From contig OY829540.1 in NCBI GenBank assembly GCA_963691705.1, positions 69,736,367-69,800,366 on the forward strand: a stretch of 64,000 nucleotides of DNA, read 5' to 3'. This document shows positions 10,294 to 24,440 of the stretch, one piece after another. The stretch comes from Viola odorata. Taxonomy: Eukaryota; Streptophyta; Magnoliopsida; Malpighiales; Violaceae. Position 1 is the first letter of the stretch. Every line of letters begins with the position of its first letter. Position numbers and translations under genes: made by a program. The notes beneath the pieces were generated by a model. The model had not been told where the DNA came from and did not search any database. It saw only the letters and a program-made list of their open reading frames with translations.

Positions 10294-11717
10294 GGCTTTG
10301 CGCACCCACAGGTCCCCAACGTAGGGGTTTTTGTTCGATCAGGTCCTCATTTTCAAAAACCCGCCTGGCAGGTCCCCAACGTTTGCTCCGTTAGGCATGG
10401 GAGGTCCCTCTAGCCGAAACCCTAGCTAACGTCCGTTAAGTACCATTAAAAAAATATTTTTTCCTGAAACGTGGGCCCCATGTGTCAGATTTAATATTAA
10501 ACAATTCCTTTTTAATTTTTGGAAAATCAGAATTTTTTTTACTATTTTCTAAACTAATTAATTAAATACTAAATAAATACTAAATATAATTAATTAATTA
10601 ACTAACAAATCAAAATCGGATCCAACCACCATCTTCAAATCAAAATCATCTCCCTCAAACTCCAGCCGCACCACCACATCATGTTTCTTTTCTTTCCTGG
10701 ACAAGACAATTTGCTTTCCTCCCTTTTCTCATGTTCTTTTTTTTTTTCTTCCTAAAGGGCCACATTAAAGCAAGAAAGAAAGAACAACCCATTCTCCTTT
10801 CTTCCAACCCAGCAAACACCTAATCCTAAAAATCAAAACAACATCTCATCCTCTTCTTCTATAGCTTCCGTCGCCGACTCCCTCTCTCTTTCCAATTCAA
10901 GGCGATTCTGTAAATCAAACACAAGCCCAGCAGCAAAACAACAACAATTCCAGAAATAACAAGCAAGCACAACAAGCTTTTCTTTAGAAATTAATAGATG
11001 AGAAAATGATGAATGGGAGTTAGTAAAAATTACCATGTTTCTTGTGTTGGTGTAGCCGTCCAGTGAGAGAGAGGGACAGTTGGCGGTGATGGTGAGATGG
11101 TTGGTACTGGCGATTGGTTTGGTGATTTGTGAAGGTGTTTGTTAATGGAGGATGGAGGAGATGGTTCGGCTATGATGGAGGTGTTGTACAAAATATGGTG
11201 CGGACAAGGTATTTGTTAAAATGCCTAGCTTAGCTTTGGGTTTTTGGATTTTTATTAGGTGAAGGAAAGGAAGCGGGTGTGCTTGTGTCCGGCGAAGGAA
11301 CAGAGAGGGAGATGGGTGTTCGGCGGTGGTGAGTGATGTGGTGGTGCGGCTGGAGTTTGAGGGAGATGATTTTGATTTGAAGATGGTGGTTGGATCCGAT
11401 TTTGATTTGTTAGTTAATTAATTATATTTAGTATTTATTTAGTATTTAATTAATTAGTTTAGAAAATAGTAAAAAAAATTCTGATTTTCCAAAAATTAAA
11501 AAGGAATTGTTTAATATTAAATCTGACACATGGGGCCCACGTTTCAGGAAAAAATATTTTTTTAATGGTACTTAACGGACGTTAACTAGGGTTTCGGTTA
11601 GAGGGACCTCCCATGCCTAACGGAGCAAACGTTGGGGACCTGTCAGGCGGGTTTTTGAAAATGGGGACCTGATCGAACAAAAACCCCAACGTTGGGGACC
11701 TGTGGGTGCGCAAAGCC
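10294..11717. mobile_element. Non-autonomous MULE, 1424 bp, possible captured sequence inside
   Basis: Nearly perfect terminal inverted repeats occupy 10294-10681 and 11334-11717 (about 385 bp each), starting GGCTTTGCGCACCCACAGG. The element is flanked by the exact 9-bp direct repeat ACTCAACCA at 10285-10293 and 11718-11726. Long TIRs with a 9-bp duplication are diagnostic for Mutator-like elements. There is no transposase. The 650-bp interior reads on the minus strand like a piece of a gene: a CT-rich leader, an ATG followed directly by a GT donor near 11034, then after a TTTACAG acceptor an open stretch rich in E and R (RLELERERESATEAIEEEDE) ending in a stop. That would fit a Pack-MULE, but the donor gene was not identified. 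Confidence 0.9.
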
Positions 11718-11726
11718 ACTCAACCA

Positions 11727-13496
11727 AGATCACCAGAAATTGGTCAAAGATTATTGTCCTAGAAGTCATGAGTCATCTCCTGCCCCGTAATAAGAGTCGC
11801 TATAACTAAAAGTTACCCACCGCACACAAAACCCGTCATTCGTAGCCCATGCGTGATCGTGACGACTATGATGCAATCACCTAAGGAACAGGAAACATGA
11901 GGTACAAGATATGCTCTGCATGGTTTTACAGGATTACATCTCTTAATCGTGGGAGAAATGCAAACCCAAATTCACTCACCACTACCCTTAACCAGACTCG
12001 CACACCAAAAACTCTACCAACCGGATCGATTGCCACAGCAAGGACCTCGACGGTTCAAACAACAAAATGACCAGAACATCACCAAATCATTCAATGCACT
12101 GCCATAATGACAAGCTGCTTAATTATACTTTGAAAATGCTTACAGTAATCAAAATTACTAATATGAAAAACAAATGCCAGATGAATGGTAGCATCAGTAT
12201 TTCAATCTCTACATTCCAATACCACGAGAAAACTTTAGGGACTACAAAGGCTTCAAAGAATTTATATATGATGTAAAAACAAGAATGGAAGAGTGAAACT
12301 AAAAATCCTTTTTTTTAGTATTCTACTATATAAAGCTCCATGACAAAATTAACTGACGCCACAGGGCCAAACCTCTGGAAAGAGACAACCGGTCCTTACA
12401 ATCACTTCCTAGCCTCCAGCAAAAGAACCTGAGTTGCATCAAAAAAAAGAGGAACCACCACTGGAATTATAGTGCATCGAACGTTACTCCAACATTATCA
12501 AAAAACACCATCCATTATCAAAAAAAGGAGGAACCACCACTGGAATTATAGTGCATCGAACGTTACTCCAACATTATCAAAAAACACCATCCATTATCAA
12601 AATTTGTGTACTTGGTATGTAATCTACAAAATCATTTCATTTATGTACCAAACATTGACCGTTAATCCCTCAAAGAAGAACAAATTAACCAACTATAATA
12701 AATCTCGCTAAAATTTATTCTCAATCCTATCCTCGTTGGTCGTAGAGGAACGCTTCTTGCAAATTGTACAATAAAAATCCAAATCACAAATGAGGCTCAA
12801 GTGCCCCTTCTAATCATATTGGTTGAGTCCAACCTTCTTGTATCTTGCTTGTTAAGTTTCTTCAAAATCTTCAGCCACACCATAGAAAAGGTAGCATGCA
12901 TTACATTAAAGTTGCTTTTCTCACCTTAGTGAAACTAAATACAGCCGCAACCGATTGTCTTGAATGGAATCTAGTGTTGTGGCGCATCAGGAGTAAGCAC
13001 TGCCAAAAAAAATTAGATGGAAAAGGAGTGAGAACTAAGAAGGAAAAGAGATACCAAGACACCAAACCAATAAAGGGGGGAAATATCCAGTTAATCATTT
13101 AACAGCAATGAGAAAATTTGACTGAGTTGCAAATTATTCCAATGAGAGCAATATGTTTAATCTCACAACCAAATTGATTGAAAAGACAGACTTAAGGTTT
13201 AAAATCAAATGCGTTAGATGCATACTCGGTTTTTTCTTTCTTGTTTTTTCCTACTGGGCACATAACGCATAAGACCTATTTATGTACATGTTTAAAGTAA
13301 AAATTGCCAATAGACTAGTGAGACAGTCAGTAATAAAGCTTTAATAGCACAACTTGACGAAACAAAAATTTCCAAATAGTTGAATTAGTGGTGGTAAGAA
13401 AAGCACATGACAACGGGGAGTTAGAGATGGCACTTTAGAATCAATTAATCACCAGAGACAAAATTTGGTATTTCACACTGCCCCAACCAAATGCTT
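11727..13496. other. Intergenic and 3'-flank of COPB2, with a 79-bp tandem duplication
   Basis: No convincing gene is present. The region probably includes the COPB2 3' UTR near 13496. A tandem duplication with period 79 bp occupies about 12443-12600; both copies contain GGAACCACCACTGGAATTAT. An 85-codon plus-strand open frame at 12845-13102 has no recognisable family and lies antisense to the likely COPB2 transcript tail. Confidence 0.6.
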
Positions 13497-16400
13497 TTAG
13501 GCTGACGGGGTTCCTTCATTATTCGTACCCCACTCTTCCTCAGCCTCGTTTCCATTGACGAGTACAGCACCATCTGTAGAATCGGCATCCACTACAACAG
13601 CTTCCTCATGGCTGCCTTCTTCTCCATTCTGTTCCTCAGTATTCTCCTCATTTCCATTCTCTTCTTCAGCCTATGGTTACACATCAAAATATAAATAAAG
13701 GATCGCAAAACTGGAATTCTGGAACAATAAATAATACAGACTACGTGTCATAACTTTATTTGGAAGGAAAATCTCATCAGAAGATGAAAACCGGACAACC
13801 CCACCCCCCACCCCAAGCAAAATACCCCACTATCGTGCGCACACACGCCTATGTAGCTTTAAAACAACTGGATTCAGCAGGTATACAAAGCAATAGAGAA
13901 TCTACATACTATTTACCTCATGATTGAAGTCCCCATTCTCTAAATGTTCCTCCTCTTCTACTTGCAACTTACTAAAATACTGCACAAGGGTCTGATTAGA
14001 TTTATCAACATGTTTTATGTAGTCCTTAGCGGGAGGAAGAGAACTTCTGCAAAAGCAATTATCAGAAAGTTATTACTACAATCAATAGAAAATGCCACAG
14101 AAAAATACTTTACACGTGAAATTTTATAATACAGTCTTCATAATTCTAAGTTTGCCTAAGTTTGCTAAACAGCATTTTGGATATTGGAACCCCAATCAAT
14201 TATTAAAAATGGGAAGAGAACAATAACAATCTGAATACCTTGTCTCTACAGCTTTAGATTCAACAGATAAAGCAATTTGCCAATCCTCAAACAAATTTGG
14301 ATACTCTTCAGGATCAGCCAAGGATTCTGCAGCCTTTGGATTAACCTACAAGACAGCAAGTTGAAATATGAAATATCTATAATGGAAATTTGTCATCAAC
14401 AGAAACTACAAGATTTATGTTTCCCTTGGATGAAGTTACCGACTGTAGGAAGAAAAAGTGAATAGGAAGATACCTTGTTCAGGTCCTTTCTCCAGATTGC
14501 AACAATCTCTGAGACCTTACTGGGAAGATAAGATCGTGCCATCAAAGCCGCCTCAGGGATCCGATTGCTGAGATGAAATTACTTCAGTGTCCATACATAC
14601 TAAACACAAAATGAACCAAAATGAGTTCTTATCCAAAGTAAGCAGGACAATCATTACCTTTCCACTAACAACTGGAGGCAGTCTTCCACTTTGCCCAACA
14701 TGAACAAACAAAGGAATGCAACATTGTTCTTCCCCTGCTCTTTTGCTAGATTTGAGAGCGTCTCAATCCCTTCAGCATCTCCTAAAGAAGAATATAGCAG
14801 CAGCAAACCACTCAAGTCCATTGCACTCTTCATGCATTCCTCAGCCATATCTAACTGCAATTATAAAAAAATAAAACTCATAATTAGGGGGAAAAGGACG
14901 GAAATTGAAAATATGTAAATTAAAAAATTACAGTACACATCCAAAGAAAGTGATTTAGGGGTGTTCAGGAATCTCTCATTCAGAGCCCTGAGAAAACTCT
15001 AAGATCTACGTGATGAGAAAACAAAATCTCGAAATTGAAATTTCCACCAATCACATCTAAGAAAGAAAGCAGCTGGATTTATCTTTTATAAAAATAGAGG
15101 ACATGATTAAAGCAGGCAAATAAACCCCCATGAAGGATCATAATACCTTTCCATTTGACATGGCTAGCTCACCCAGCTGCTTCCATTTTGACTCGCTCTG
15201 AACTTCTACCGCAATTTCCTAAATAGGGAAAGAATGTAAACCAGACCGTCAGAGATTATTAATTGTCAAAAAAGCATATGAAAACTGTGAAAATGGGACA
15301 GCTAGGTGCTCCCAGGAGTAGTCTTACACTATCACTGGCAGTAAAATCAGTTACGCTTACCATTGCAATTTCAAGTCTTCCAAGCTGTATAGCTAACTCA
15401 AATCTATAATCAGGGTCAGTTGCTACTTCTAATGCATCCTCTATCATACCCCGTGATTCCAAGAACCGAGCCACACTGGAAGAAAAAAAATGGTGCAGAA
15501 AATAAAGTAATTAATTGCACGAACCTTACAACTTAAGAACCATGCGGTGTGGATCATGTGATGAAAATTAGACAGACTCTGATCGCTGAGGATGCAAACA
15601 AAGCAATCCCATAACCTCTTAAACTCACATAGCAAAACAGGTCAGAAAGGTGCGAGAAAATTCGTGTCAAAAATCTGAAAACAAGAATAGAGTAAAACTT
15701 TTAAGCAAACAGTGTATGTGTTTGGTTGGGTGAGGCAGGAAGGTGAAGGGAGTGTATGACCATACTTTATCAGCGAACAGAAAACTCATAATCAAAGTAC
15801 AAAGAGAAGTCACTAGAAGGACTTAAAAATAAGCACATCAAATATAGACGAAATCTAAGACTAAAAGAACTCACAACACTCCAACCAACACAATTTGGAT
15901 TATTTAGACATGCAGGAATACAAATAGACAAATCTAAGTAAAGAACTCATAACTCCCCAACCAACAATTTGGGCATGCAGAAATACACCAAGAAAGAAAA
16001 TATCATGGACTTCCACATTTCCCATTTGTAAGTCAAGCTAGCACATTAGAAAGGTGATGTTCATAATTATGTCATTATTTTACAACTGGTAAAAGAAGCC
16101 ATATCATAAATACCTGTTATGGTGCTCCTTAGGAATTGATGGCAAAACCTCATTGGCCCTTTCCAGGTCTCCACGCATGACAAGGGTTTTGAACTCTATC
16201 AAGCTAAGGAGTAAAGTGTATCCCATAACACTGCATGACAAAGAAGATAGTAAGGTAGTGAAATCACTGCTCATGTAATCTCCAAGTAAGAGGTACCAAA
16301 AAACCACTTACTTGAATTCCTTGTCAATTAGATAGACCCGACTTTGACTAGCCAGATATCCCAACAAGTACATAGGACGGTCCAAGTGATACATTGTGGT

Positions 16401-19400
16401 TACCTAGAACAGTGATGTTGTCAGTAAAGCAACACAAAATTCAGGATTGGTTGTGTCACAATTCTAAGACCAGCGAAAAGAGATGCAACATACCTCACCC
16501 CCGACACAGTAATTAAGCCTCCAGGAAGAGTTATTGTAAATGAAACAATCACCAACCCATAAGCCAGTCCTGACACGTTCATTGGTTTCATTCAGAAGCT
16601 CAAAGGCATCCTCTACACCTTGTTCATCCACAGGTCTTCCACTATCCAAATAAGATGAAACTACATCCCTCTACAACATCAAACAAACGAGATGTAAGTC
16701 AAATATTATAAGAATTTTCCATAAAGCAACAGGTGAAGTTATTAAATAGTTTATAAATTTAATAGGACCCATCTAATAAGCAAACTTACATCATATTTGA
16801 GGATGTAGAATGATGCATCACTAGCAATCGCCACTAAATCACCGCTATCAGCCCAATATAGATTCTGGCATATTCACAATCAAGCAATAGCAAATGTTAT
16901 GTTTGGAAACATAGCATTATAACAACATTGTAGTTATCAGAATATGCTTACTTTAACAGTAACATCAATTCTCCTAATCAACCTGCATTCAGCCCAATCA
17001 TAGAAACAAATGAAATCATTTGAGCACATTGCCAACAAAGTTCCTCCAAAAATGCGCTCAGCTGAAAAGGTAGGCCGAACACTCTTCCTTTCCTGAAATG
17101 AACAATGTTCATTAACCTTCCATATTATGTACTAAAATAAATAAATAGAACATCTACTTCTTTTTTACACGATATCTATACACAGGGTATGAAGCATGAT
17201 GAAAAGGAAATTTAGATGATGTAGAATAATGAACCATACTAACAACCCTCAAGAACCAGAGATAAGATCATGATCCAACAAAAGATCAGCAGATGAATGC
17301 CAAAACCATCACTACCATTAGCAATGTAGCATGGGAACATTGAACACGTTGCAGAATTGAACATAAACACACATATTTGTCTATTTTTTCTCATTATATT
17401 TGATCCTAAGCTCAAACCCGTATCCTCTAAACAATTTGATAACTGACAAGAGTACAATAAAATGAAGAGGGTATACAAACCTGGAAATTTTTGCTGAAAA
17501 TCTTAACTTTTGATGTACTTTCTCTCACCGCATATTCTCCTTCCGAAGACCAAACAAATTCTAATGCAGAACCAAATGATCTGTTTCTCCATGCTAAAGC
17601 AGTGTATATTATGTACTCACCATCTCCACATACCACTACAAATCTCCCATTCGGATTGTGTTTCAAGCTCTGGAGAACAAAAAAGCGAGAAAAAACATCA
17701 GATAAGCACCATCCATAATACCCTCTAAACATTGGCATGTAACCAGGAATTTTTTTTTTTATATTCACTGCCGTGTGAAACATTCAGACTGCTTAGAATC
17801 AACTCACCTGTGGATAAAGATCACAAGTTCCCAACTCCTTGACAGCCAAAGGCAATCTTTCTCCATCAGTAACCTATAGCATGGAAAGAAAAAATAATTA
17901 AAAGAATTAAATGCAATTGAGTAATCACACTGCAGATTTGACATAGTAGAACGGTGAAGGCTGGGCTTAATGGTGCAAACCTCAAAATCAGCTCCCACAC
18001 TCTTAATGTTCACAGTCTGAATTTCATTGTGCTTTGCCCATATAATCTTCCCACTATTATCCATACTAGCCACAGGTTCTTCCCGACCAATTTTGACCAT
18101 AATGGTTCCCTCATCATACCCAATCACAATTCTGACAAAAGTAATAATGTTCCAGCATTCAGTCAGTCAATAAAGAACATTGAATAGTTCTAAAGATATT
18201 CAACCACTTCCCAAAAAGTGGTAAAGAATTCATTGACATAACGTTCATTTTTATTTAACAAAAGGGGGTGACAAGGAACCAAAAATTATTTAATATAGTA
18301 AAGCTATTTGCATGCTTTTAGAACACGATACAGGTCTTCAAACAATGAAAAAGATAATTCCCCAACCATTTTACTCAGTCCACCAGACAATATAAAAGAA
18401 TGAAGGATAATACAGCAATCTGCTCAACTAAAAAAATATGAAGTCTATTGTTCTTGTTTTAATTACAACACTTTTTTTTGTTTCATATCTCAATCATATG
18501 CATTGCAAGAGGGAAAGTAATAAACCCATGTAGCAGTTGCTTAAAAACACAGCACATACCGGCGTGAACTTCTCATGTACCCAACAGCCCAAACTCTTTC
18601 CAGGCCATAATTCAATGTGTTCTCAAGCCTGCAAGTCAAGAAACCCTCATTAAAATATGCAAAACATTACTTAACATGAGTATACTAAGAATAAAGCAAA
18701 TATTAAAAGCGGAGAATTACACTAAAGAAAATAAGAAAAAAGTTAACAAATACAAGTCTCCAGCCTAAGCGTTTCAAAAAAATTCAAAAAACCTAGGAAC
18801 AGTATAAATGTTTAAACTACATATAATTGCAGCAAATCTTGAATTAAAACTCAAGAACCTCTAGAACCAAGTATATGCTCATGTAAATGTTTATAGTCTA
18901 ACATGTGAAAGTAGGACTAGAATATCTCAGGAGTGTGGTCTCATTGACAATCATTTTCCAAACTTCCAAATTTGATACTAGGTTAATGTCCAAACATTTC
19001 AGCTGAAATAAACCATAAAAATTCACTAACCAAATCTTGCAATGAATCCAGAAAGGAAAAAAAAAAAAAAAAAAAGTGGATACATACAAGCCAAGCTGTT
19101 CAGTGTTCCTAACGGAACAGATTGAAATGACAGAGATTACCTGTAAGTTGTTGAATGCCATATGCGCACTGTTCCATCCTCAGAACCTGTAATTATTATG
19201 GGGAGTTCAGGATGAAAACATACAGCAGAGACATTGTGTGTGTGGCCTTCCAAAGTCTGGACACAACTTTTAGTTTGATAGTCCCACACCTGCTCATTCA
19301 AATTAACCCATTCACATTCTGAAATCAAAGATTATAAAATCAAAAGACAACTGAAAACTAAACAAATTCTTCCAGGAAACCTTAGCAGTGTGATCATCAG

Positions 19401-21749
19401 AGCCAGTTATCAGGTAAGGTTTATCACCACCGGTAAAGTAATCAACACAATTCACTCCTTTCTGATGGGCATCCAAAGTGAAATTAGGGTCGGGAGAGCC
19501 AAGATTCCAAATCTAGAACACAGAGAAAGTCAACTTAGCTATGACCCATAAAACAAATTTCATGAAGTTACAAACAGCAAACACCCATTTACCTTTATTG
19601 TACGATCAAGGGATGCACTAGCGAAAGTGTTGGTATCTTTGGGATTAAATGTTACTTGCATTACATAATGGGAATGTCCCTCAAATATCTGAGTACAGAC
19701 CCACCCTTTCTCCCAGTCCCAAAGTTTTATGAGCATATCATCAGATGATGACAACACATATGGCAGGGTTGGATGGACGGCCACACACCTAATGTAATCA
19801 GTATGTGCCTCAAATACTTTAACTTTATCCATTGTATTGTAGTTGTACACACGGATAAACATATCATCAGCTCCTGCAACAACCCACTGCTTTCGTGCAA
19901 TAAACTTTGCTGATCTAACTGCAAACATGTAATATAGATATCAGATTATAATCTTCTTGTTAAAAAATAAAAGAAAGTTCACCAGCTAGCAATTCCTCAT
20001 CATACATGTTACCAAAAGTACAAAAAATGGGGGTTACCGAAGAAGTAATATACCTGGTAACTCAGTGGCCTCAAAAGACTTGGCCATTGTCTGGAGAATC
20101 ATAACAAAATGAAGTTAAAATCAAATATGAAAAAGTCCCAAAAAGGAAAAACTCCACTTGAAGCAAATAACAACTCCAAAAATAGCTAATACGATACATC
20201 TCAGGAAAGTAAAACAAAACATGACAGGGGTGTGGCCATGGTTTGTCTAACTATACTGAAACATGAAAACATTTCATGAGCAAGGTTCTTCAGGGACTGA
20301 AAAATGCACACCACAGCTTTATTGCCTGTCTATGTCTAGAGGAAATGAATCAATATGCTCACTCCACAATTTGGATGCACAGCAATTGTTCTCCCCCCCC
20401 CCCCCCCCCCCCCCACAATTTCATTTGGGGAAGAAAGAGCAGCTAGAAAAGAAAGTGAGGACCTCAAGGAAGTACGACCTAGTTGTGGCACCTTTCATTT
20501 TCTTGCTTTGTTGTCCAAAATTGTGTAATGGATAAGGTGTGCGAGAAGAGGAATAAAACATGGCAACAATTGCTCACTTTTATATCACCCTACTCCTAAG
20601 TGACACTAATTCACTGGAAAACAACTTAACACACAACCAATAATATAATTTGCCCAATTACTGAGTCACAACATGTTTATTAGACATCACAAATCCATTG
20701 TTTCTGTCACAAGAAAAAAAAACTCTATCCGAACTGATAATAACACATAACCATGTCAGCAAAATCTAGCAAGACATGTGTAGGAATATTACAGCAAACA
20801 AATGCACTCTCTTGGCATATACAAGTTGTTATTAAGAAACATAGCGCATAGCAAAACAGATCCTAAACTCTGACCACGTACTCTTGCCACGTAACTTTAC
20901 AAATAACACACATGGCATACACAATCCATTGCCAAGTTATAAAACTTCATTTCAATATAATACCCGAATGATCACTAACAAATCAACCAAAACCATAAAA
21001 CACCATAGAGTATGCATTCCCAAAAACTCGTCACTGTATTTACACTCCCGTACCTGTGATTGGTAGTTCCAGATACAAACAGTCCCCGAATACAAACTCA
21101 CTAAAATCCTGCAGAAGAAGAAAACTTTTATCAACTCCATTTACATAACAAGCAAAGGCTGGAAAACATGTATCCAGCTGACCATGGTTCTGTTGGATGT
21201 AGGTCCACAGACTTCACCCTCTCTGATCTTTGAGCTAGTTTCCTCTGATCCAATACACACAACAGTTATCTACCGCATCAACAAACAAAATAACCAAGAA
21301 CAAAAACATTACAAAGCACAAAACCATACCTTGATCTCAAGTCTGAGCGGCTGCAAAATTCAAAATGAAACAAAAACAAACCACATTAGCGACTGAATCA
21401 AACTCCAGATCTCAAACATATTACTACAATTAACAAACTAGCACAATCTAACTCAGTGGAGAAACAACACAGAGAAGACTTAGATAGCGTCCCGCATTTC
21501 AATACAGCCAAACAGACCGTTAAATGACGCTAAACAACAAAACGCGCACACTCGATTACGGGAATGAAAAAGAAAATGAATAATTGTGTGATTGGAGGAC
21601 GGGATATGCGTAACAAGATACGAATCGAAGAAGAATTCAAGCAGATCTGACGTGCACTACAAGTTCTTGGAGGAGTGATGACCAAAACGACAAGATTACT
21701 GAGAGGAAGAGAAATTAAACGACGCAGATCGTGAGGAGGAACTCACCAT
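13497..21749 (-). CDS. COPB2: Coatomer subunit beta' (COPI coat), full length
   Basis: Twenty-four exons give 916 aa, the usual plant length. Exons (high to low): 21749-21747, 21350-21330, 21244-21183, 21108-21054, 20090-20054, 19918-19593, 19512-19381, 19289-19141, 18628-18560, 18131-17981, 17873-17808, 17669-17481, 17092-16952, 16864-16790, 16670-16494, 16403-16312, 16230-16114, 15475-15361, 15218-15147, 14854-14658, 14567-14474, 14345-14239, 14046-13917, 13670-13497. The first 300 residues form the WD40 propeller ([31 protein letters not shown]) that binds dilysine cargo tails. A second propeller and an alpha-solenoid ([26 protein letters not shown]) follow, then an acidic Glu-rich tail ending [11 protein letters not shown]. 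It acts in retrograde Golgi-to-ER vesicle coats. The first coding exon is just the ATG and the second is 21 nt; this layout is repeated in the paralog at 27958. Confidence 0.97.
20393..20414 (+). repeat. Poly(C) run of 22 bases in a COPB2 intron
   Basis: An uninterrupted run of 22 C on the plus strand lies between COPB2 exons 4 and 5. The gene is transcribed from the minus strand, so the pre-mRNA carries poly(G). Similar runs occur at 47827 and 60002. Confidence 0.9.
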
Positions 21750-24352
21750 TTTTGCAGATCGTGAGAGAGCAAGAGATCCAAAGCGGGAGAGAGAAGTTTT
21801 GTTATTAGATAGAGAGCCTGTGTAATGTGTGTTGTTAATAAGTGAGAAGGAGAAATTCTGTGGGAATTAAGGGAAGGGGCAACGTATTTACCAAGATGCC
21901 ACTTCTGTTTGGACATAATCAGGTGTTGTTGATTGTAGCTTAGGTTGGGTTCTTGTTGGCAATGACGTGGTCGACTGTTAAGGTTAGGTCTCTGATGGTG
22001 ATGATGGCGTTGGACGGTAAGGATTTTAAGATGGAGTGACGGTGACGGATGAGGGATGAACAACGTGGAAGTGGGACTGTGGGGGTCTAGAAGTGATGTG
22101 GCTGCCAGGCTGGCAGTATTCGGCCCCACGATGATAATCATGTTGGGCTTTTTTCACAATGGACAACTGATATGGGCTTGGTTTTTGTGGCTGTTTGGGA
22201 GTCTGGGTTGGGTACCCAACCCAGCATTCCCGGAATGAAATGACAAGAATGGTGTTTGGTAAACACCATTCAACAAATAAAAAAGTGCATTTTTCGGTGG
22301 TCAACCGAAAAAAACAGGGATTTAGGGAATGATGCTCCATTCCGCAAATGGTAAGCTGATTTGGTCTTCTCTAGCTCTTTTTTTTTTACTTTTTCATTTC
22401 ATTTTAATTTTTTTACTTTATATAACCAACAAAATAAATTAAAAACTAGCACAATAAAATCTTTATTTCAAGATAAGTAATTTTAGATCCATTTTTCCTA
22501 TTTTTATTATTTTTTTTAAAAATGGGTTTTATGCCCTTTATGGTCATTTTACCAAACACCTCAGATATCTCACAACACTTTTAATTTCTTTTACCAAACA
22601 GCACACTCTGTTTCTCAAAAGTCATTTTCCCACCCAACTTTTACTCACCAAACCGGAACACCAAACAGACCCTTTAACTAATACGGGATGGGAAAATTAT
22701 TTTGGCTATATAGTTTTTAATCATGTTTTTAACTAATACTGATTTGGGCTTGGTTAGATTTCCCTGTTTCCATGAAGTAATAATTTCTATATAATTTTTT
22801 TTTTTTTTATAAACGGAGGTGAGAAATAAATGTGAATTTGATTTTCTACTAGTACTTTTATCATTAGCAAGACAATCAATAAACTATATGAGCATTAACC
22901 TAATTCATTGTTAAGGATTGATCGAGCAGTTGTCTCATTAATTTTACCTATATTACTTCATGATTAATTACCGTGTTCGTATAAAAAATCAATCAAACCT
23001 CTATTTTTTTCCATATGTTTGTAAATTTGTTCCAATTGAAGCCTACATAATTAATTTTTCTAATGATTTTTGTACATTTTATGTGAATGAATAGTCTCAG
23101 ATGCTTAAAATTGTCTAATTGCACTTACATTTATATTTTATTCATTTCCTTTTAATTTCTATAATTACTATAACCTTAATTAAGAATATTAAATATTTTT
23201 ATACAAACTTTAACTCATCATTTGGAGAAAAAAAGGTGAATTTTAGTAAGGAGTTACTATTTTTCGATTGCTAAAATATAAAATCCAACTTGACGTTTAA
23301 TAAATATAGTGAATTAATGCGTAACTTAAAAAATAGAGAAAAGTAGGAATAAATAGCTTTTGAATTGAAATAAACAAAAAAACATGAAAAAAGGAACATA
23401 AACTTCTCACACAATTTTAAGGCAACCCCAATTTCGGACGGATCAATAATTTTTTACCGATTCAATCAAAATATAGTTTTCAGGCCAAAGTTGGACCGGA
23501 AAGCCAAACGATTTCTGGTTTTTTCGATTGAACCGGCCGATCCGATCCGGTTTTGAAAACCATAGTTGATACATGAATTTCTAAATCTACTAGGGCAAAA
23601 ATGATTAGTCATGTTCACAACGAATCAACACACCAAATGGTAAAACACTCTTTGACATATAATAATTTCATACACAATAATCAAACCAGCGATATTTTTG
23701 AGAATGACAAATCAATCCTATTGAATCACATGCTTACAAATTTCAAGAATTCTCATTTATCAAGAATTTTAACTTTCTTCCAATTTCTTAGATCACAATT
23801 ATTTTTTAAAGTTTATGTGAGGCCTTTATATTTATTTACCTAGTTTTTTTTGTTGGGAAATTGATTCAATTTTGTTAGTTAGATAAAAGGAGATATTTCA
23901 ATTTTATCCCGTAAATTTTGGAGTTTTCATCGTTAGGTCCCTATATATATATATATATATATATCTCTTACTTTTCATGATATAGCCGTCAACTTTTTCT
24001 TAAATTTTCAAAACATAAAATAATAAAATGAATACTTTTAACAGTATTATTCTGGGGATCTATTATTATTTTATTATGAATAAAAACCAGCTTGAAATTA
24101 ACAGCCAGCAGTTAAAAGTAATTCTCAATTACAAATATTTAGTTAGATGTGTTTAAGTAAATCAATTTAATAAAAAGACCTATTGAGAGGTTAAGCCTAA
24201 TGTTAAAAAGAAAGAGAGAAAAAAAACGCTGTCGTGTGGGTCCGTTGAGGTTCTCCTTGTCTCACAAGTACTTCTCAACCAAAAAAATTGTACTAGTTTC
24301 ATAAACAATCAGAACTCCCAATGAACTTCTTATTATATCAACCGACATTGGC
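21750..24352. other. COPB2 5' flank and AT-rich intergenic DNA
   Basis: About 21750-21850 is the likely COPB2 leader (CT-rich on the minus strand: CTCTCTCCCGC, CTTGCTCTCTC). The stretch 22186-22675 has ends reading GGCTGTTTGGGAG and, inverted, GGGTCTGTTTGGTG, with several TTTGGT/ACCAAA motifs inside. This looks like a degenerate hAT-type MITE, but no clear 8-bp target duplication was found. A (TA)n run is at 23943-23964. The rest (22700-24350) shows no gene. Confidence 0.5.
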
Positions 24353-24360
24353 TTTATATA
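24353..24360 (+). promoter_or_regulatory. TATA box of the TFIIS-like gene
   Basis: TTTATATATGAG lies about 85 bp upstream of the ATG at 24441, giving an expected start site near 24385 and a short unspliced leader. A local promoter weighs against a dead retrocopy. Confidence 0.5.
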
Positions 24361-24440
24361 TGAGTCGCTCTGTGGAAGTAAACCCAAATTAAGAAACCAT
24401 CCTTCTTCATTAACTACTCTCACTTAGCACCGAAGTAAGA

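Noticed and set aside
12845..13102. 85-codon plus-strand frame with overlapping minus frame
   Set aside because: No recognisable domain, no matching splice or promoter context, and it lies antisense to the likely COPB2 transcript tail.
21743..22141. 132-codon minus frame upstream of COPB2
   Set aside because: It runs through the COPB2 promoter and leader; the composition is His/Ser/Pro-rich and no family is recognised.
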